Assembly: GCA_021163645.1 (NCBI GenBank)
Contig: JAGGTN010000017.1
Coordinates: 1 to 39,428, forward strand
Reading direction: 5' to 3'
Origin: Microcaldota archaeon
GTDB taxonomy: Archaea; Micrarchaeota; Micrarchaeia; Anstonellales; JAGGTN01
DNA length: 39,428 nt
The notes below the pieces were generated by a model, which had not been told where the DNA came from, ran no database searches, and was given only the letters and a program-made list of their open reading frames with translations. Position numbers and translations under genes: made by a program. Of this stretch, positions 1 through 10,047 are shown piece after piece. The number at the start of each line of letters is the position of its first letter. The stretch's first letter is position 1.

Positions 1-620
1 ACCAGATTCTCAATGTAACTAGTGCCTCTCATCTTAAGTACTTCAAGAGCCCTAACTCTCTTCTCTCTCCTTTCAAGATTATACAGCATTATTAAACCAT
101 CAACTAAAAACTGTTCTGTTCCAAACCGAAGTTCATTCCTACCAAAGTATGGTAACTCATAAGTCATGATAGTAGTACAGTTTAATCCAGAAATAAGAGT
201 AATAAATTCCTGGATTGTCTGTCTATATTCTAAAGCATTATTAAACCCAAGACGCAGCACTGTTGCTGAATCGATAACGATCCTCTTTATCCCATCATTT
301 AAATTGCTCTCAATAAGATTAACGATCTCTGTTATACTAATCGATTTCGGTTTGACAATCTTTATTTTTGATTCTGATATCAACTTATCAATATCATTCC
401 AATCAAAAGTAGATTTCAAATTCTTTATCAATGAATCTTCTGATTCCACTAACGTTATGAACAATCCTGGCTCTCCATTCTCAGCTCCATAATACAAATA
501 CTGGAAACCCATCAACGTCTTGCCAGTTCCAGGCCCTCCACATAATGCAACCGTATGATTCGCAGGTATGCCACCATTTAACATCTTATCCAAACCCATT
601 ATCCCTGTCTTGATTTTCAT
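1..620 (-). CDS. KaiC/RadA-like RecA-superfamily ATPase, truncated by window edge
   Basis: Own translation from ATG at 620: MKIKTGIMGLDKMLNGGIPANHTVALCGGPGTGKTLMGFQYLYYG...; Walker A GGPGTGKT; GGTGA ribosome-binding site upstream. Confidence 0.85.
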   Translation of the reverse strand, partial: MKIKTGIMGLDKMLNGGIPANHTVALCGGPGTGKTLMGFQYLYYGAENGEPGLFITLVESEDSLIKNLKSTFDWNDIDKLISESKIKIVKPKSISITEIVNLIESNLNDGIKRIVIDSATVLRLGFNNALEYRQTIQEFITLISGLNCTTIMTYELPYFGRNELRFGTEQFLVDGLIMLYNLERREKRVRALEVLKMRGTSYIENL

Positions 621-727
621 TTATTTCACCTTATGCTAGTTATAATAGTGTTAAGCTTAAAAAAGATTACTATAACATAGCCTTGAATATCACAAAACAT
701 CAAAGATATAAACAGATAAAAAATCAA

Positions 728-1342
728 CTATTTATAAAGTGATGCGGCGATAGCGGCAAATCCAGACCAGATTGAACCAAATATCCCCGTGAACATCAAT
801 GAAAAGATATAGATTAAGAACATTATATAGAAGTAAGAGTTATAAGAACCTTCCTCAGCGATGTTTTGACCAATAAAAACAACTAATATAGCAAAAGCAA
901 TGGTCGCAGCAATCATCCCTCCCAACGCTCCTAATGCAAATGAGTGCCAAATAGGCCGTTTATATTTTGAGACTGTTCTCCATCCAAGGACCACACAAAG
1001 TATAAAAGCAACAAATGTTATCCAGAACGGAAATTGGAGAATAGGAACAGACGAATATAACATATCTGAGTAAAATAAATTAGCACTTAATCCGATTATA
1101 TATTTGATTGAAAGTGTAGAATATTCTTCTATAGTATAGTATTTGAGATTTACATAATCAACGATAAAAAAATATAAGACGAAAAATGAAAATGCAACCC
1201 CGATAGCTAATATCGGATATAATGGTTCAAGAAAAGATAAAAAACCTCTTTTAGTTTTGCTACTTTTTCTTTTCATCTTTTTACCACCTTTTTTTCTCAT
1301 CTTAATCCGCCTTATAAAATATCTATAAGTATTATCTCTCAA
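728..1342 (-). CDS. hypothetical multi-pass membrane protein
   Basis: ORF track; several hydrophobic segments after a basic N-terminus. Confidence 0.6.
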   Translation of the reverse strand: MRDNTYRYFIRRIKMRKKGGKKMKRKSSKTKRGFLSFLEPLYPILAIGVAFSFFVLYFFIVDYVNLKYYTIEEYSTLSIKYIIGLSANLFYSDMLYSSVPILQFPFWITFVAFILCVVLGWRTVSKYKRPIWHSFALGALGGMIAATIAFAILVVFIGQNIAEEGSYNSYFYIMFLIYIFSLMFTGIFGSIWSGFAAIAASLYK

Positions 1343-1363
1343 AATTCAGAAAAATCAATTTCT

Positions 1364-1654
1364 TCATTTCTTACCCTCTTTATTATGTCCTTCATCAAGC
1401 ATCTTGTTAAGTCTTTCAAGCTGCATATCTATCGCTTTTACGCGAGCGTCTAATATCTCTTTAAGCTCATTCAATCTCTTCTTTGCCTCTTTCTTAGTTG
1501 ATTCTATAAGAAGCATACCATGAAATTGATATATCTTCCCTTTGGCCTTTTCAAGCTCTTCCATCGTATGTTTTATCTCATCTGCCTGAGCAATAGATTG
1601 CTGTTTCTGCATGTTTAATATCTGCTCCTGATAACGCAATTGGTCATGATCCAC
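1364..1654 (-). CDS. pfdB: prefoldin beta subunit-like protein
   Basis: Short coiled-coil protein with a prefoldin-like central part, located in an archaeal Pcc1/RpoP/L37Ae neighbourhood. Confidence 0.6.
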   Translation of the reverse strand: MDHDQLRYQEQILNMQKQQSIAQADEIKHTMEELEKAKGKIYQFHGMLLIESTKKEAKKRLNELKEILDARVKAIDMQLERLNKMLDEGHNKEGKK

Positions 1655-1673
1655 AAAAACACCTCTTTAACAT

Positions 1674-1931
1674 TTATTTCAATTCATCATTTAATCCATC
1701 CCATATCGATAATAAACGCGTTAAACTATTAAGAACCGCTCTCAAAACAACAGAATCCTTTGCAGTAATCACAATAACTACCTGATTCCCTTCTTTATTA
1801 AATTCAACTACTGCCCTACTAGTCTTAGATGCTTCTGGTAAAAGTAATTTATACAATTCATCTTGACCCACCTTATCCTTAGTATCTATCTTAAGGATAC
1901 ATTCATACTTAAATTCAACCACAAGCACCAC
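1674..1931 (-). CDS. pcc1: KEOPS complex subunit Pcc1-like
   Basis: ~85 aa; TSRAVVEF...VVIVITAKDSVVLRAVLNSLTRLL pattern typical of Pcc1. Confidence 0.7.
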   Translation of the reverse strand: MVLVVEFKYECILKIDTKDKVGQDELYKLLLPEASKTSRAVVEFNKEGNQVVIVITAKDSVVLRAVLNSLTRLLSIWDGLNDELK

Positions 1932-1947
1932 TCATACATAAATATGT

Positions 1948-2088
1948 TTAATCTGTTGAAATCTCACGAGCTATTGGAGCACGTTTTTTGTATACTATTC
2001 TATACCCACAATACGGGCACCTTATAAACTTAGGATCAAGAACTTTTATCTCTTTACGGCATTTAGGATTCCCACAGATATACATCAT
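1948..2088 (-). CDS. rpoP: DNA-directed RNA polymerase subunit P (zinc ribbon)
   Basis: Not in ORF track (46 aa). Own translation [46 protein letters not shown] with CX4C...CPYCG zinc ribbon; between Pcc1 and L37Ae. Confidence 0.88.
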   Translation of the reverse strand: MMYICGNPKCRKEIKVLDPKFIRCPYCGYRIVYKKRAPIAREISTD

Positions 2089-2114
2089 ACCACCCATTCA
2101 TTTTCTTTCATTAT

Positions 2115-2366
2115 TCATTCTTTATTAATACTTTCCTTATAAACAGCCATCTTCCGTGACATCTCTACACCAGCAGGCGTCCGATAACTATACATACCAC
2201 CAGAAAACATCGTTTTGCATGAATTACAAACCCACACTGACGCAGAAACCCTTTTAACAGATTTCTTTCCGCATCTCACACATACGTATCGTTCATTCTT
2301 GGAACTAATGAGTTTATTGTATCTTTTCCTTACCTTTGTGCCTCCGCGTATTTGTTTTGATACCAT
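2115..2366 (-). CDS. rpl37ae: 50S ribosomal protein L37Ae (eL43)
   Basis: CVRCGKKSVKRVSASVWVCNSCKTMFSGGMYSYRTPAG zinc-ribbon motif. Confidence 0.9.
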   Translation of the reverse strand: MVSKQIRGGTKVRKRYNKLISSKNERYVCVRCGKKSVKRVSASVWVCNSCKTMFSGGMYSYRTPAGVEMSRKMAVYKESINKE

Positions 2367-2426
2367 TTCATCACCATTATTCTCAGATACTTTTATTCTT
2401 TAACAATTATTCCATATTATGCATTA

Positions 2427-3233
2427 TTATGCTTTTAAAACTATGCTCTTAAGGTCTTTTGATTTTTCAAGCGCTTTGTTGATTATATATTCTATTTCTT
2501 CTGCTCTAAAACTACCTTCAAGACCTTTTTGAAGCGCGCATATATTTCCTTTTACGAATGATACTGTCATTCGCGCACTTGCATCTGTCTCTTCATTCTT
2601 ATCAGCATCAAGTAATATCTTACCATCTACCTTAGAAAACGTACTAGTAGTCACAACATCTTTATAATCCAGTGGTTTATCATACTCCCCCCATACTATC
2701 TCTCCATCTTCAATCTTGGGCAATCTTGTATCTGTTATTGCACCCATGGAAGCGAGAGCAGCAGCATCTATAAGATTACCATCATGGTCCAACACATATA
2801 TATCAAGAAACATAGTCAAAACTTTACCTTCTTCAACAAAAAATGAATCTATATCAATAATTTCACTTGCACGTATCCCCTTATCCACAACCCTAGCCAG
2901 CTCAATCGCATTCTCTCTCGGCGGCCCTGATTCAAATTCAGGAGACGCTACAGGTAAAAATTCGGCAGATGTAATGAATACGCCCTGTTTCGGCCTATCA
3001 GGATATGGGGCCCCAATAGTAAATTTAACAGATGCGAGCACCTGTGTTTTGCCAAGCCTAGCCATCGCAGAACCATCAGGACCAGCATTCAAAACCCCTT
3101 TCAATAATGTTATTGGGCGATATTCATCCAATCCACGGCCATCCTCTCTTTTTCCCGATTTTATCATATTATCAATAACATCCTTTTTTAATAAATCCAA
3201 TATTTCAGTCATCATCATCACCTCATTAATCAC
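2427..3233 (-). CDS. rrp42: archaeal exosome RNA-binding (RNase PH-like) subunit Rrp42
   Basis: RNase PH fold: GKREDGRGLDEYRPI...LGKTQVLASVKF; operonic with Rrp41/Rrp4. Confidence 0.92.
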   Translation of the reverse strand: MINEVMMMTEILDLLKKDVIDNMIKSGKREDGRGLDEYRPITLLKGVLNAGPDGSAMARLGKTQVLASVKFTIGAPYPDRPKQGVFITSAEFLPVASPEFESGPPRENAIELARVVDKGIRASEIIDIDSFFVEEGKVLTMFLDIYVLDHDGNLIDAAALASMGAITDTRLPKIEDGEIVWGEYDKPLDYKDVVTTSTFSKVDGKILLDADKNEETDASARMTVSFVKGNICALQKGLEGSFRAEEIEYIINKALEKSKDLKSIVLKA

Positions 3234-3973
3234 AAATCAAGCACAACTGATTCAGTTGGCTTATTTTTATATCCTTCTTCCAGTGCTTCCTTTTGAATCT
3301 TATATAGGTATTCTGTTGAATCCATTCCCATTTTCAATAACTCTTTAAACTTATCGATAGGCAGATCTCCTTCCATCTGGAGTAATAATACGTCTTTATT
3401 TCGATGTGTAAATGCCATTGCTAAATCAGCATTTCCTTGAGAATCCTCTATATAATTAAGGTCTAATACTAGTGTGTCCTCAATAATGCCTCCAGCAACC
3501 GCTGATACCATGTCTTTCATTGGTATCCCTGCATCTGCAAGAGCAACAGAAGCCGCAGTAACAGCAGCACACCGTGTACCTCCATCTGATTGAAGCACAT
3601 CGATGAATATCTCAATCATAGTTCTTGGAAACTGCTCAGCTAAGATAACATTCTGGAACGTATCGCTCACTACCTTTGATATTTCAATACTCCTTCTCGA
3701 AGGTCCTGACCGGCCATGACCCTCCTTACCAGCAAAGGGCGCCATATTATATCTTGCCCTAACAACCGCCTTATGAGGATCAGCTATATGTTTTGGTAAA
3801 CATTCTTTGGGACCATATACTCCAACAAGAATCTTATTATTGCCCCATTTTATGTATGCAGAACCATCTGCTTCGTTTATCACATGAGCCTTTATACTAA
3901 TCTGTCTAAGATCATCAAATGCTCTGCCATCTACTCGTTTACCATTCTTTATTAATGGTCCTTCATAATCCAT
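3230..3973 (-). CDS. rrp41: archaeal exosome catalytic subunit Rrp41
   Basis: KRVDGRAFDDLRQI...RSGPSRRSIEISKV...DVLQSDGGTRCAAVTAAS. Confidence 0.95.
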   Translation of the reverse strand: MDYEGPLIKNGKRVDGRAFDDLRQISIKAHVINEADGSAYIKWGNNKILVGVYGPKECLPKHIADPHKAVVRARYNMAPFAGKEGHGRSGPSRRSIEISKVVSDTFQNVILAEQFPRTMIEIFIDVLQSDGGTRCAAVTAASVALADAGIPMKDMVSAVAGGIIEDTLVLDLNYIEDSQGNADLAMAFTHRNKDVLLLQMEGDLPIDKFKELLKMGMDSTEYLYKIQKEALEEGYKNKPTESVVLDL

Positions 3974-4033
3974 CTATATCACCTCAATATCATAAAATCT
4001 TTCTCATTATCCTGTCTTCCAACTCAATCATGT

Positions 4034-4636
4034 TCAATTGACTTTCTTCTTATTAAGATATTGTTCCATACGATTGGTTAAACCAGGAATATGCGCTTCC
4101 TTCACAACCTTACCTATGCTTTCTACAGCAAGCTCAACATTGCCATGAAAGCTTATCCAAACAAGTCCATTATTCCCAACTACAATATCACATCCTGTCT
4201 TATCCTTGATAAGTGAAATCATTGAATTATTCCTACCTAAAATTCTTGGAACCTTAACAGGGGGTACCTTAATAACGATTCCTTTACGCAATCTCCTAAC
4301 ATCATCTATTGTTATATTCTTAACCTCATCCACATGAGATATCTTAGCAGTAATAATATCATTATAATCCAGATCAAATCTTATGCCTCTAGAAGATATA
4401 CTTACATCATATGGCATGTTCACAAATATATTATACCCTGAAAATCTAACATCTGATACCACTCCGATAATAAGATCACCTGGTTTAGGATCATATGGTC
4501 CTTTAAGCGGAATCAATCTCTTTCTTTTTATTCCTAATACTGTTGTGTATGTTTTACCATTTTCTATATATCCATAAGGCATCTGAACTGGTTTATCATA
4601 TAAAACATCACCTGGTAATTTTATCTCATCATTCAT
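4034..4636 (-). CDS. rrp4: exosome RNA-binding subunit Rrp4 (S1/KH)
   Basis: S1 then KH-like domain (PRILGRNNSMISLIKDKTGCDIVVGNNGLVWI). Confidence 0.92.
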   Translation of the reverse strand: MNDEIKLPGDVLYDKPVQMPYGYIENGKTYTTVLGIKRKRLIPLKGPYDPKPGDLIIGVVSDVRFSGYNIFVNMPYDVSISSRGIRFDLDYNDIITAKISHVDEVKNITIDDVRRLRKGIVIKVPPVKVPRILGRNNSMISLIKDKTGCDIVVGNNGLVWISFHGNVELAVESIGKVVKEAHIPGLTNRMEQYLNKKKVN

Positions 4637-4675
4637 CGTACCACCTCAAATATTAAGCTTATTAAGCATTTATAC

Positions 4676-5368
4676 TCATTCAATGATTTTCGTCTCAACA
4701 CTACCATGCGTCATCTTATTGATTCTATCATAGAATTCTAACTGCAACCCAGCAGGCATCTCAACAACTGCTATAAGAGAACCAGTATTTGTCCACTCTT
4801 CTTTCTTTATACCATACTCTTTTAAAATACCATACACACGAGTCGCTTGCTCAGCAGGAACCTTAACAGCAATCTTAACCTTTTCAAAATGGATTGGGAG
4901 AACTGGTCTTAATGCGTTAACAACATCCTTAACCTGAATCTCTGGTTGCTTAAAAGGATCAATATGAATCTTCACCTTCTCCAACGCATTCAACAATCTT
5001 ACCTCTGGAATTGGTGCTTTTGTCCGTGGGTCAATCGCCTCACGCAAGATGATTGATATTATCTTTTTCTTCTTCTCTTCAATGAGTTTTTTACGCATGT
5101 CAGTAGTTAATGGTATCTCCCCATGTTTTATTATTTCATCTGCTATCCTATAAGGATCTGTTGTACCAAAAACAGACCTTAACACTTTTTCATCATATCT
5201 AATGCCTTTACGTGCATCCTTAAATATTTCATCTGTTATAAGTATCTTTGATATCCCTGGTATTTTACCTTCCTTGTAATCATACACAAGACTCTTATCA
5301 ACATAAATCTCAAATCTATACCCTCCTTTATCATAATGAATCAACAATGCTTTATCTAACGAAGACAT
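4676..5368 (-). CDS. ribosome maturation protein SBDS/Sdo1
   Basis: EIFKDARKGIRYDEKVLRSVFGTTDPYRIADEIIKHGEIPLTTDMRKKL. Confidence 0.93.
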   Translation of the reverse strand: MSSLDKALLIHYDKGGYRFEIYVDKSLVYDYKEGKIPGISKILITDEIFKDARKGIRYDEKVLRSVFGTTDPYRIADEIIKHGEIPLTTDMRKKLIEEKKKKIISIILREAIDPRTKAPIPEVRLLNALEKVKIHIDPFKQPEIQVKDVVNALRPVLPIHFEKVKIAVKVPAEQATRVYGILKEYGIKKEEWTNTGSLIAVVEMPAGLQLEFYDRINKMTHGSVETKIIE

Positions 5369-5677
5369 ATCCTCACCTTACTATTTCCTATGCGTTATGT
5401 CTTACTACTTTAGCAGACGATTGAATCAAATAAAAATAAATAAACAATTAATTAACAAGGTATTTATTTATTTGCTCATGATTATTTGACGATTATCGTT
5501 TGTAGGTATTTTCTATTTTGTTTGTTAATCCCTCTTGCTTGTCTTTGTTATTTTTACAATTTTGCTCTTTTTGTTTATCTATTTCCTCTTTCTTTTTCGC
5601 TTGCTAAACCTTAATTTACTTGCTTTTTTTAATCTGTTAATTTAATCTGCTCTTTTGCTCATTTCATGCTCTTTTGC

Positions 5678-6385
5678 TCATTTCAGATACTTCTTTATTT
5701 CCGATTCTGTTAACACCTTAAACTTCTTTTTCTTCATAGTAGCATAAGCTATTTCTATATTAGACATTGTAAGTTTACTATCTTCTGATTTCTCCAATGC
5801 CTTAATAGATAATCTAATCAAATCATCAATACTCATAGTTTCCTTATAACTCTTGTTGAATATCTCCTCAACAATCTTCCTGCCAGAACCTATCGCACTC
5901 GCATGATACCCTAAAAGTGCTCCGCTGGGTTCTGCTTCAAATAATCTTGGTCTATCATCTATCCCACCAATCAATAATGATACCCCAAAGGGCCTAGCTC
6001 CACCATACTGGGTATATAACTGCATGACATCACACACATTTCTAGCGATCGTTTCAACATAAGGAGATTCATTATACATAACTTTATATTGTCGGACTTC
6101 ATCTCTTGCCATATCTATCAATCGTCTCGCGTCTGCAACGAGACCGCTGGCTGTGGTCGCTATATGCTCATCCACGATAAATATCTTTCTCAACGATTCT
6201 GGAATAAGCAATTTTGATTGAATATTCTTGTATGCCACAAGAACAACACCCTCTCTTGATGTCGCGCCAATCGTTGTAGCGCCCAACTTAACTGCCTCTT
6301 TAGCATATTCTACCTGAAATAATCTCCCATCTGGGCTAAACACTGTTATCGCCCTATCATAAGCCTGTGGAGAAACTGGATACAT
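5678..6385 (-). CDS. psmA: proteasome alpha subunit
   Basis: YDRAITVFSPDGRLFQVEYAKEAVKLGATTIGA signature. Confidence 0.95.
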   Translation of the reverse strand: MYPVSPQAYDRAITVFSPDGRLFQVEYAKEAVKLGATTIGATSREGVVLVAYKNIQSKLLIPESLRKIFIVDEHIATTASGLVADARRLIDMARDEVRQYKVMYNESPYVETIARNVCDVMQLYTQYGGARPFGVSLLIGGIDDRPRLFEAEPSGALLGYHASAIGSGRKIVEEIFNKSYKETMSIDDLIRLSIKALEKSEDSKLTMSNIEIAYATMKKKKFKVLTESEIKKYLK

Positions 6386-6521
6386 TATATCACCTCTTAT
6401 CTTTCCATATTATATTTCCATAACACAAATAAAATGCAGCCTATTGATACCTCAAATGTTTATTATGTTTTAATATGTAATGTTTATAAATATTTGCAAC
6501 TTATTCAATTGCCTGGTTTGC

Positions 6522-8306
6522 TCATCTGGCTCCGCCTCCTCCACCTCCGCCTCCTCCTCCGGTCCCGCCAAATGAGCCAGAAGAATAACCATAACCAGAA
6601 CTAGTAGGTGGGGCATAATGAGGAGTTACACTACTCGATAATGAACTCAGTATAACAGGATATGAATAAGCAGGATAAAACTTACTACTGGCTATCTCCT
6701 TCTTTGGCACTATTGTTTTCATAGCTTTGATTGTCTCTTTAGCAACACCAAAAGCGACAGCATACGTCATATAATAGTCCCATAATTTAACTGTTTGAGG
6801 AGGATGGTCACGAAGCAGTGAGAAATCACTTAAATATTTTTTATAATTAGTAAACTTCAGGTTCAATAATCTACCTTCCTTTGTCCATCTTGAAAACATC
6901 ATCTTCTTAGACATACCTACAAATAACAGTATAAATATCAGGAAAAATACTATCCCGAATGCTGTCATTAATACATCCAAAAATATTGCAGTTAATTCGT
7001 TCATAAATACACCTATGACTATCATAGCAATTAATGAAAAGAATAGAAAAGAACTCATCACACTCTTAAACAAAACATAACCTGTTTCATCTATATACTT
7101 ATTAACATTAGATTTGATTCCTGATTGCCATTTGTCAAACCAATCATAGAAAGACTTATTCTTAGATAGGTTTTTTATTACAGACATGGCAATCTTCCCA
7201 GAACTATCTATGTTTCCTTTCATCCAATAATAAACAGACAACTCGTGCGGTTTTAGATTGACTGGTTCCTTTCTTTTATTCAAAACAAATACAATATCTT
7301 CCTTCATTTTTCGTGTGTGCTGGATATCAAGATAACCCTTGTAAACTAATGAGAGTATAGTCGCTGACAACCCGCGTTCTATATGTTTGAACTCCCCACC
7401 TTCAACAAACATAATGGCTTCAGCAGGGGTGAACCCTTCGACTGGCTCTCTTTCATATATGCCATGATAACCTACTTCTATCCCAGAATACTCCCTGCCG
7501 TACTTCTTAAATAGATACACAAATATAACAAAAGGCGATACAAGGATTATAATCGCCAAGAACGATGTAAGATAACTGAGTTTTTTATAAAATAAGACCT
7601 TATTATACTCTTCCTGCTCGATTCTTATAATATCCTCTTTTGTATATTTATAATCATGGAAATAGTATCCATTATTATCAAACCAATCGTTTGGCATCAA
7701 AAGGTTTATCTCAAGATACGTATTTGTTGGTTGGTTGGTTGATAGAATTATCCTATCTGATTCGTTTTTTATTCTGATATCAATATCCCATGGATGAACA
7801 AAGTAAGCAGTATCTCTCACATAACCAGGAAGGATAATCACGACCGTAAGATTAGTAGGCTTATCCCATTCGTCACCCCATAATTTGTAATAGAATTGAG
7901 CTGTGTCATTATGAATTGCTATATAATATGTATCATATTCAAAATGAGCAGTGACAACCGAATGGCAGTTATGATCATTCAGCTCTAAAACAAGCTCCTG
8001 ATCCCCTGAATATGATTCTTCGGGTGTATCATACCTGAAATCACACGAAGCACCTTTACAGTAACCTGTCGGATTTAATATCCTCATATCCACAGGTTTC
8101 TGAAGGTATAATTCATGGAAATAGTCATCGTAATAATGCTCATCACAATCATATAGATCATAGGTAATCTCTTCTGTCACATGAATGGAACCATTTGTGT
8201 TGAGTAGGTATTCTAGATGCGCACTAGGTATACTGTAATCCTTAGAATACGTAAACGCAGTCATCAAGATTATTAACGTGAGAAGAACATCTAATTTGAA
8301 TGACAA
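6522..8306 (-). CDS. DUF2207-like membrane protein with Gly-rich C-terminus
   Basis: Signal/TM, extracytoplasmic beta-rich domain, TM segments, SGSFGGTGGGGGGGGGGAR tail typical of DUF2207 proteins. Confidence 0.75.
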   Translation of the reverse strand: MSFKLDVLLTLIILMTAFTYSKDYSIPSAHLEYLLNTNGSIHVTEEITYDLYDCDEHYYDDYFHELYLQKPVDMRILNPTGYCKGASCDFRYDTPEESYSGDQELVLELNDHNCHSVVTAHFEYDTYYIAIHNDTAQFYYKLWGDEWDKPTNLTVVIILPGYVRDTAYFVHPWDIDIRIKNESDRIILSTNQPTNTYLEINLLMPNDWFDNNGYYFHDYKYTKEDIIRIEQEEYNKVLFYKKLSYLTSFLAIIILVSPFVIFVYLFKKYGREYSGIEVGYHGIYEREPVEGFTPAEAIMFVEGGEFKHIERGLSATILSLVYKGYLDIQHTRKMKEDIVFVLNKRKEPVNLKPHELSVYYWMKGNIDSSGKIAMSVIKNLSKNKSFYDWFDKWQSGIKSNVNKYIDETGYVLFKSVMSSFLFFSLIAMIVIGVFMNELTAIFLDVLMTAFGIVFFLIFILLFVGMSKKMMFSRWTKEGRLLNLKFTNYKKYLSDFSLLRDHPPQTVKLWDYYMTYAVAFGVAKETIKAMKTIVPKKEIASSKFYPAYSYPVILSSLSSSVTPHYAPPTSSGYGYSSGSFGGTGGGGGGGGGGAR

Positions 8307-8596
8307 AATAACACCACCACCTTTAACTTTCGGTTTATCTGATTTTACTTGAAATATTTTGCCTGAATTTTTACTTAATTTTTACCTGAATTTTTACTTA
8401 ATTTTTTTACTTGGAACTTTTTACTTAACTTTTACTTGAAACTGTCCAAAAGATGCATTACTTGGCAGACTCCAAAAATCATCGATTACTATTCTGATGA
8501 ACTTACCTAAGATCTCACAAGTTGCACCTCCCATAGTTACGTTATATCTAATACTATTTTAAATAGTATCGCTACCTAGTAACAATTTTATATTTT

Positions 8597-9214
8597 ATGG
8601 TTCAAATTATATTTATGACAACGTTCATGTTTGAGATGATGGGGGCTGTTTATAATAAATCTGACCTTTTCGGTATAACCAAGGAAACGTTAAAAGAATG
8701 CAGACATAACATTGATGATAAACTCCTGAAAAAGACGTATGACGAATTCGTAAATGGGAACATTGATGAAAACTATTTTTGGAAAAAATTAAGTATGGAC
8801 AATTATATGATGCCACGTAAATTGATTTTAGAAAAGATTGAAAACTCATTGAATAATGATTTTCTTGAAGTACTCCCTTCTCTTTCAGGAAATCGAATAG
8901 TAATTAAAGGAGATATTCCTCAAGAATGGGGAGAACATATCCTAGAATCTACAACAGTATCCTCGATGATACAATCGTATGTATTCTCAGGTAGTCTTGG
9001 CAAGAATGTTAATGATTCTGAATTCATCAAAACATTAATAAACAAGCTAGGTAGTTTGATATGCATCGAAACAAACAAAGAAAATTATATAAAATTAAGA
9101 GATGCAGGGGCAGATGTGATATTACTAGTAAGGGAACCAACTACGATTGATGGGTTAAATCCAGAGATAACAATAAGCAACCTTAGGCAGATAGAAGAGA
9201 TTTTTAGGACATAG
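8597..9214 (+). CDS. HAD-superfamily-like protein, catalytic motifs apparently degenerate
   Basis: Order of HAD-like elements: N-terminal hydrophobic strand, cap region with FVNGNIDENYFWKKL, C-terminal LICIETNKENYIKLRDAGADVILL; no N-terminal DxD. Confidence 0.5.
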   Translation: MVQIIFMTTFMFEMMGAVYNKSDLFGITKETLKECRHNIDDKLLKKTYDEFVNGNIDENYFWKKLSMDNYMMPRKLILEKIENSLNNDFLEVLPSLSGNRIVIKGDIPQEWGEHILESTTVSSMIQSYVFSGSLGKNVNDSEFIKTLINKLGSLICIETNKENYIKLRDAGADVILLVREPTTIDGLNPEITISNLRQIEEIFRT

Positions 9215-9252
9215 GAGATAAATAGGTTATTAATACGAAAGCGGGTGGAAAT

Positions 9253-9918
9253 ATGGAAGATGAGGAGAATGATAAGGATAAGCAAGAAACCATAGATAAA
9301 TATGAATATGATTCTGTAATCATCATGAATCTTGAGGTCATTAACAAACAAGAACCATCAAAAATGATAAAACAAATACTGACTAATTTTGGAGAGATAA
9401 TTAACTTTGACATGACAGATATATATAAAGATTTTATCAAGGGCAGGATAAATGAAACACGATTCTGGAGGCTGTTGGATATTAAGAATTATTCCAATAT
9501 TAAGGAATTCATAATAAGAGAACTTGATGACCAATTAGAAAATAAATATAATATATTAACTGAATTGACGCGAATTTTTAAGATAAACATAATCCATGAA
9601 TTTCCAAAAGAATGGTTTGATGAGATATCAGAAAAAAATAATATTACTGGTATATCATTAAAGGATATCAACGAAGAGCCTTACTCAAAAGGATTCTATA
9701 ATCAAATCATAGAAAATATAAGAACCAATACAGGAATAGAAGATAAGATATTATTAATAGACAATGATATCTCGCGTATGAAAAACACTGATAGTCTTAA
9801 AATAAAAACATGTTTGATCCTCAACAAGCCGCTCGTAAAACCTGATTGGTATCCAAACATACTGGCCCCTGATTTTTCAAGCCTTACCAATATTAAAAAA
9901 GCCATTCAATATTTTTAA
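9253..9918 (+). CDS. HAD-superfamily-like protein, paralogue of preceding ORF
   Basis: FIKGRINETRFWRLL, INIIHEFPKEWFDEISEK, DKILLIDNDISRMKNTDSLKIKTCLIL; no N-terminal DxD. Confidence 0.5.
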   Translation: MEDEENDKDKQETIDKYEYDSVIIMNLEVINKQEPSKMIKQILTNFGEIINFDMTDIYKDFIKGRINETRFWRLLDIKNYSNIKEFIIRELDDQLENKYNILTELTRIFKINIIHEFPKEWFDEISEKNNITGISLKDINEEPYSKGFYNQIIENIRTNTGIEDKILLIDNDISRMKNTDSLKIKTCLILNKPLVKPDWYPNILAPDFSSLTNIKKAIQYF

Positions 9919-10047
9919 ATTTTTATCATTTCTATTGTTTGTTGGCTTTTCTGTTAAGTTTGATATAAATAAGATATAACACAGGAAACTTACAAAAAGA
10001 AAATTTTACAAAGAAAAACTTTACAAAATAAAAAAAGAGATGTCAAT

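Noticed and set aside
2215-3348. Plus-strand ORFs overlapping L37Ae, Rrp42 and Rrp41
   Set aside because: Antisense shadows of confidently identified minus-strand genes.
6522-6590. Glycine run at the C-terminus of the 6522-8306 protein as an unusual feature
   Set aside because: Gly-rich tails are typical of DUF2207-type proteins.
8440-8515. C/D-box sRNA suggested by TGATGA and CTGA-like words
   Set aside because: Boxes do not occur in the proper C-D'-C'-D order or spacing on either strand.
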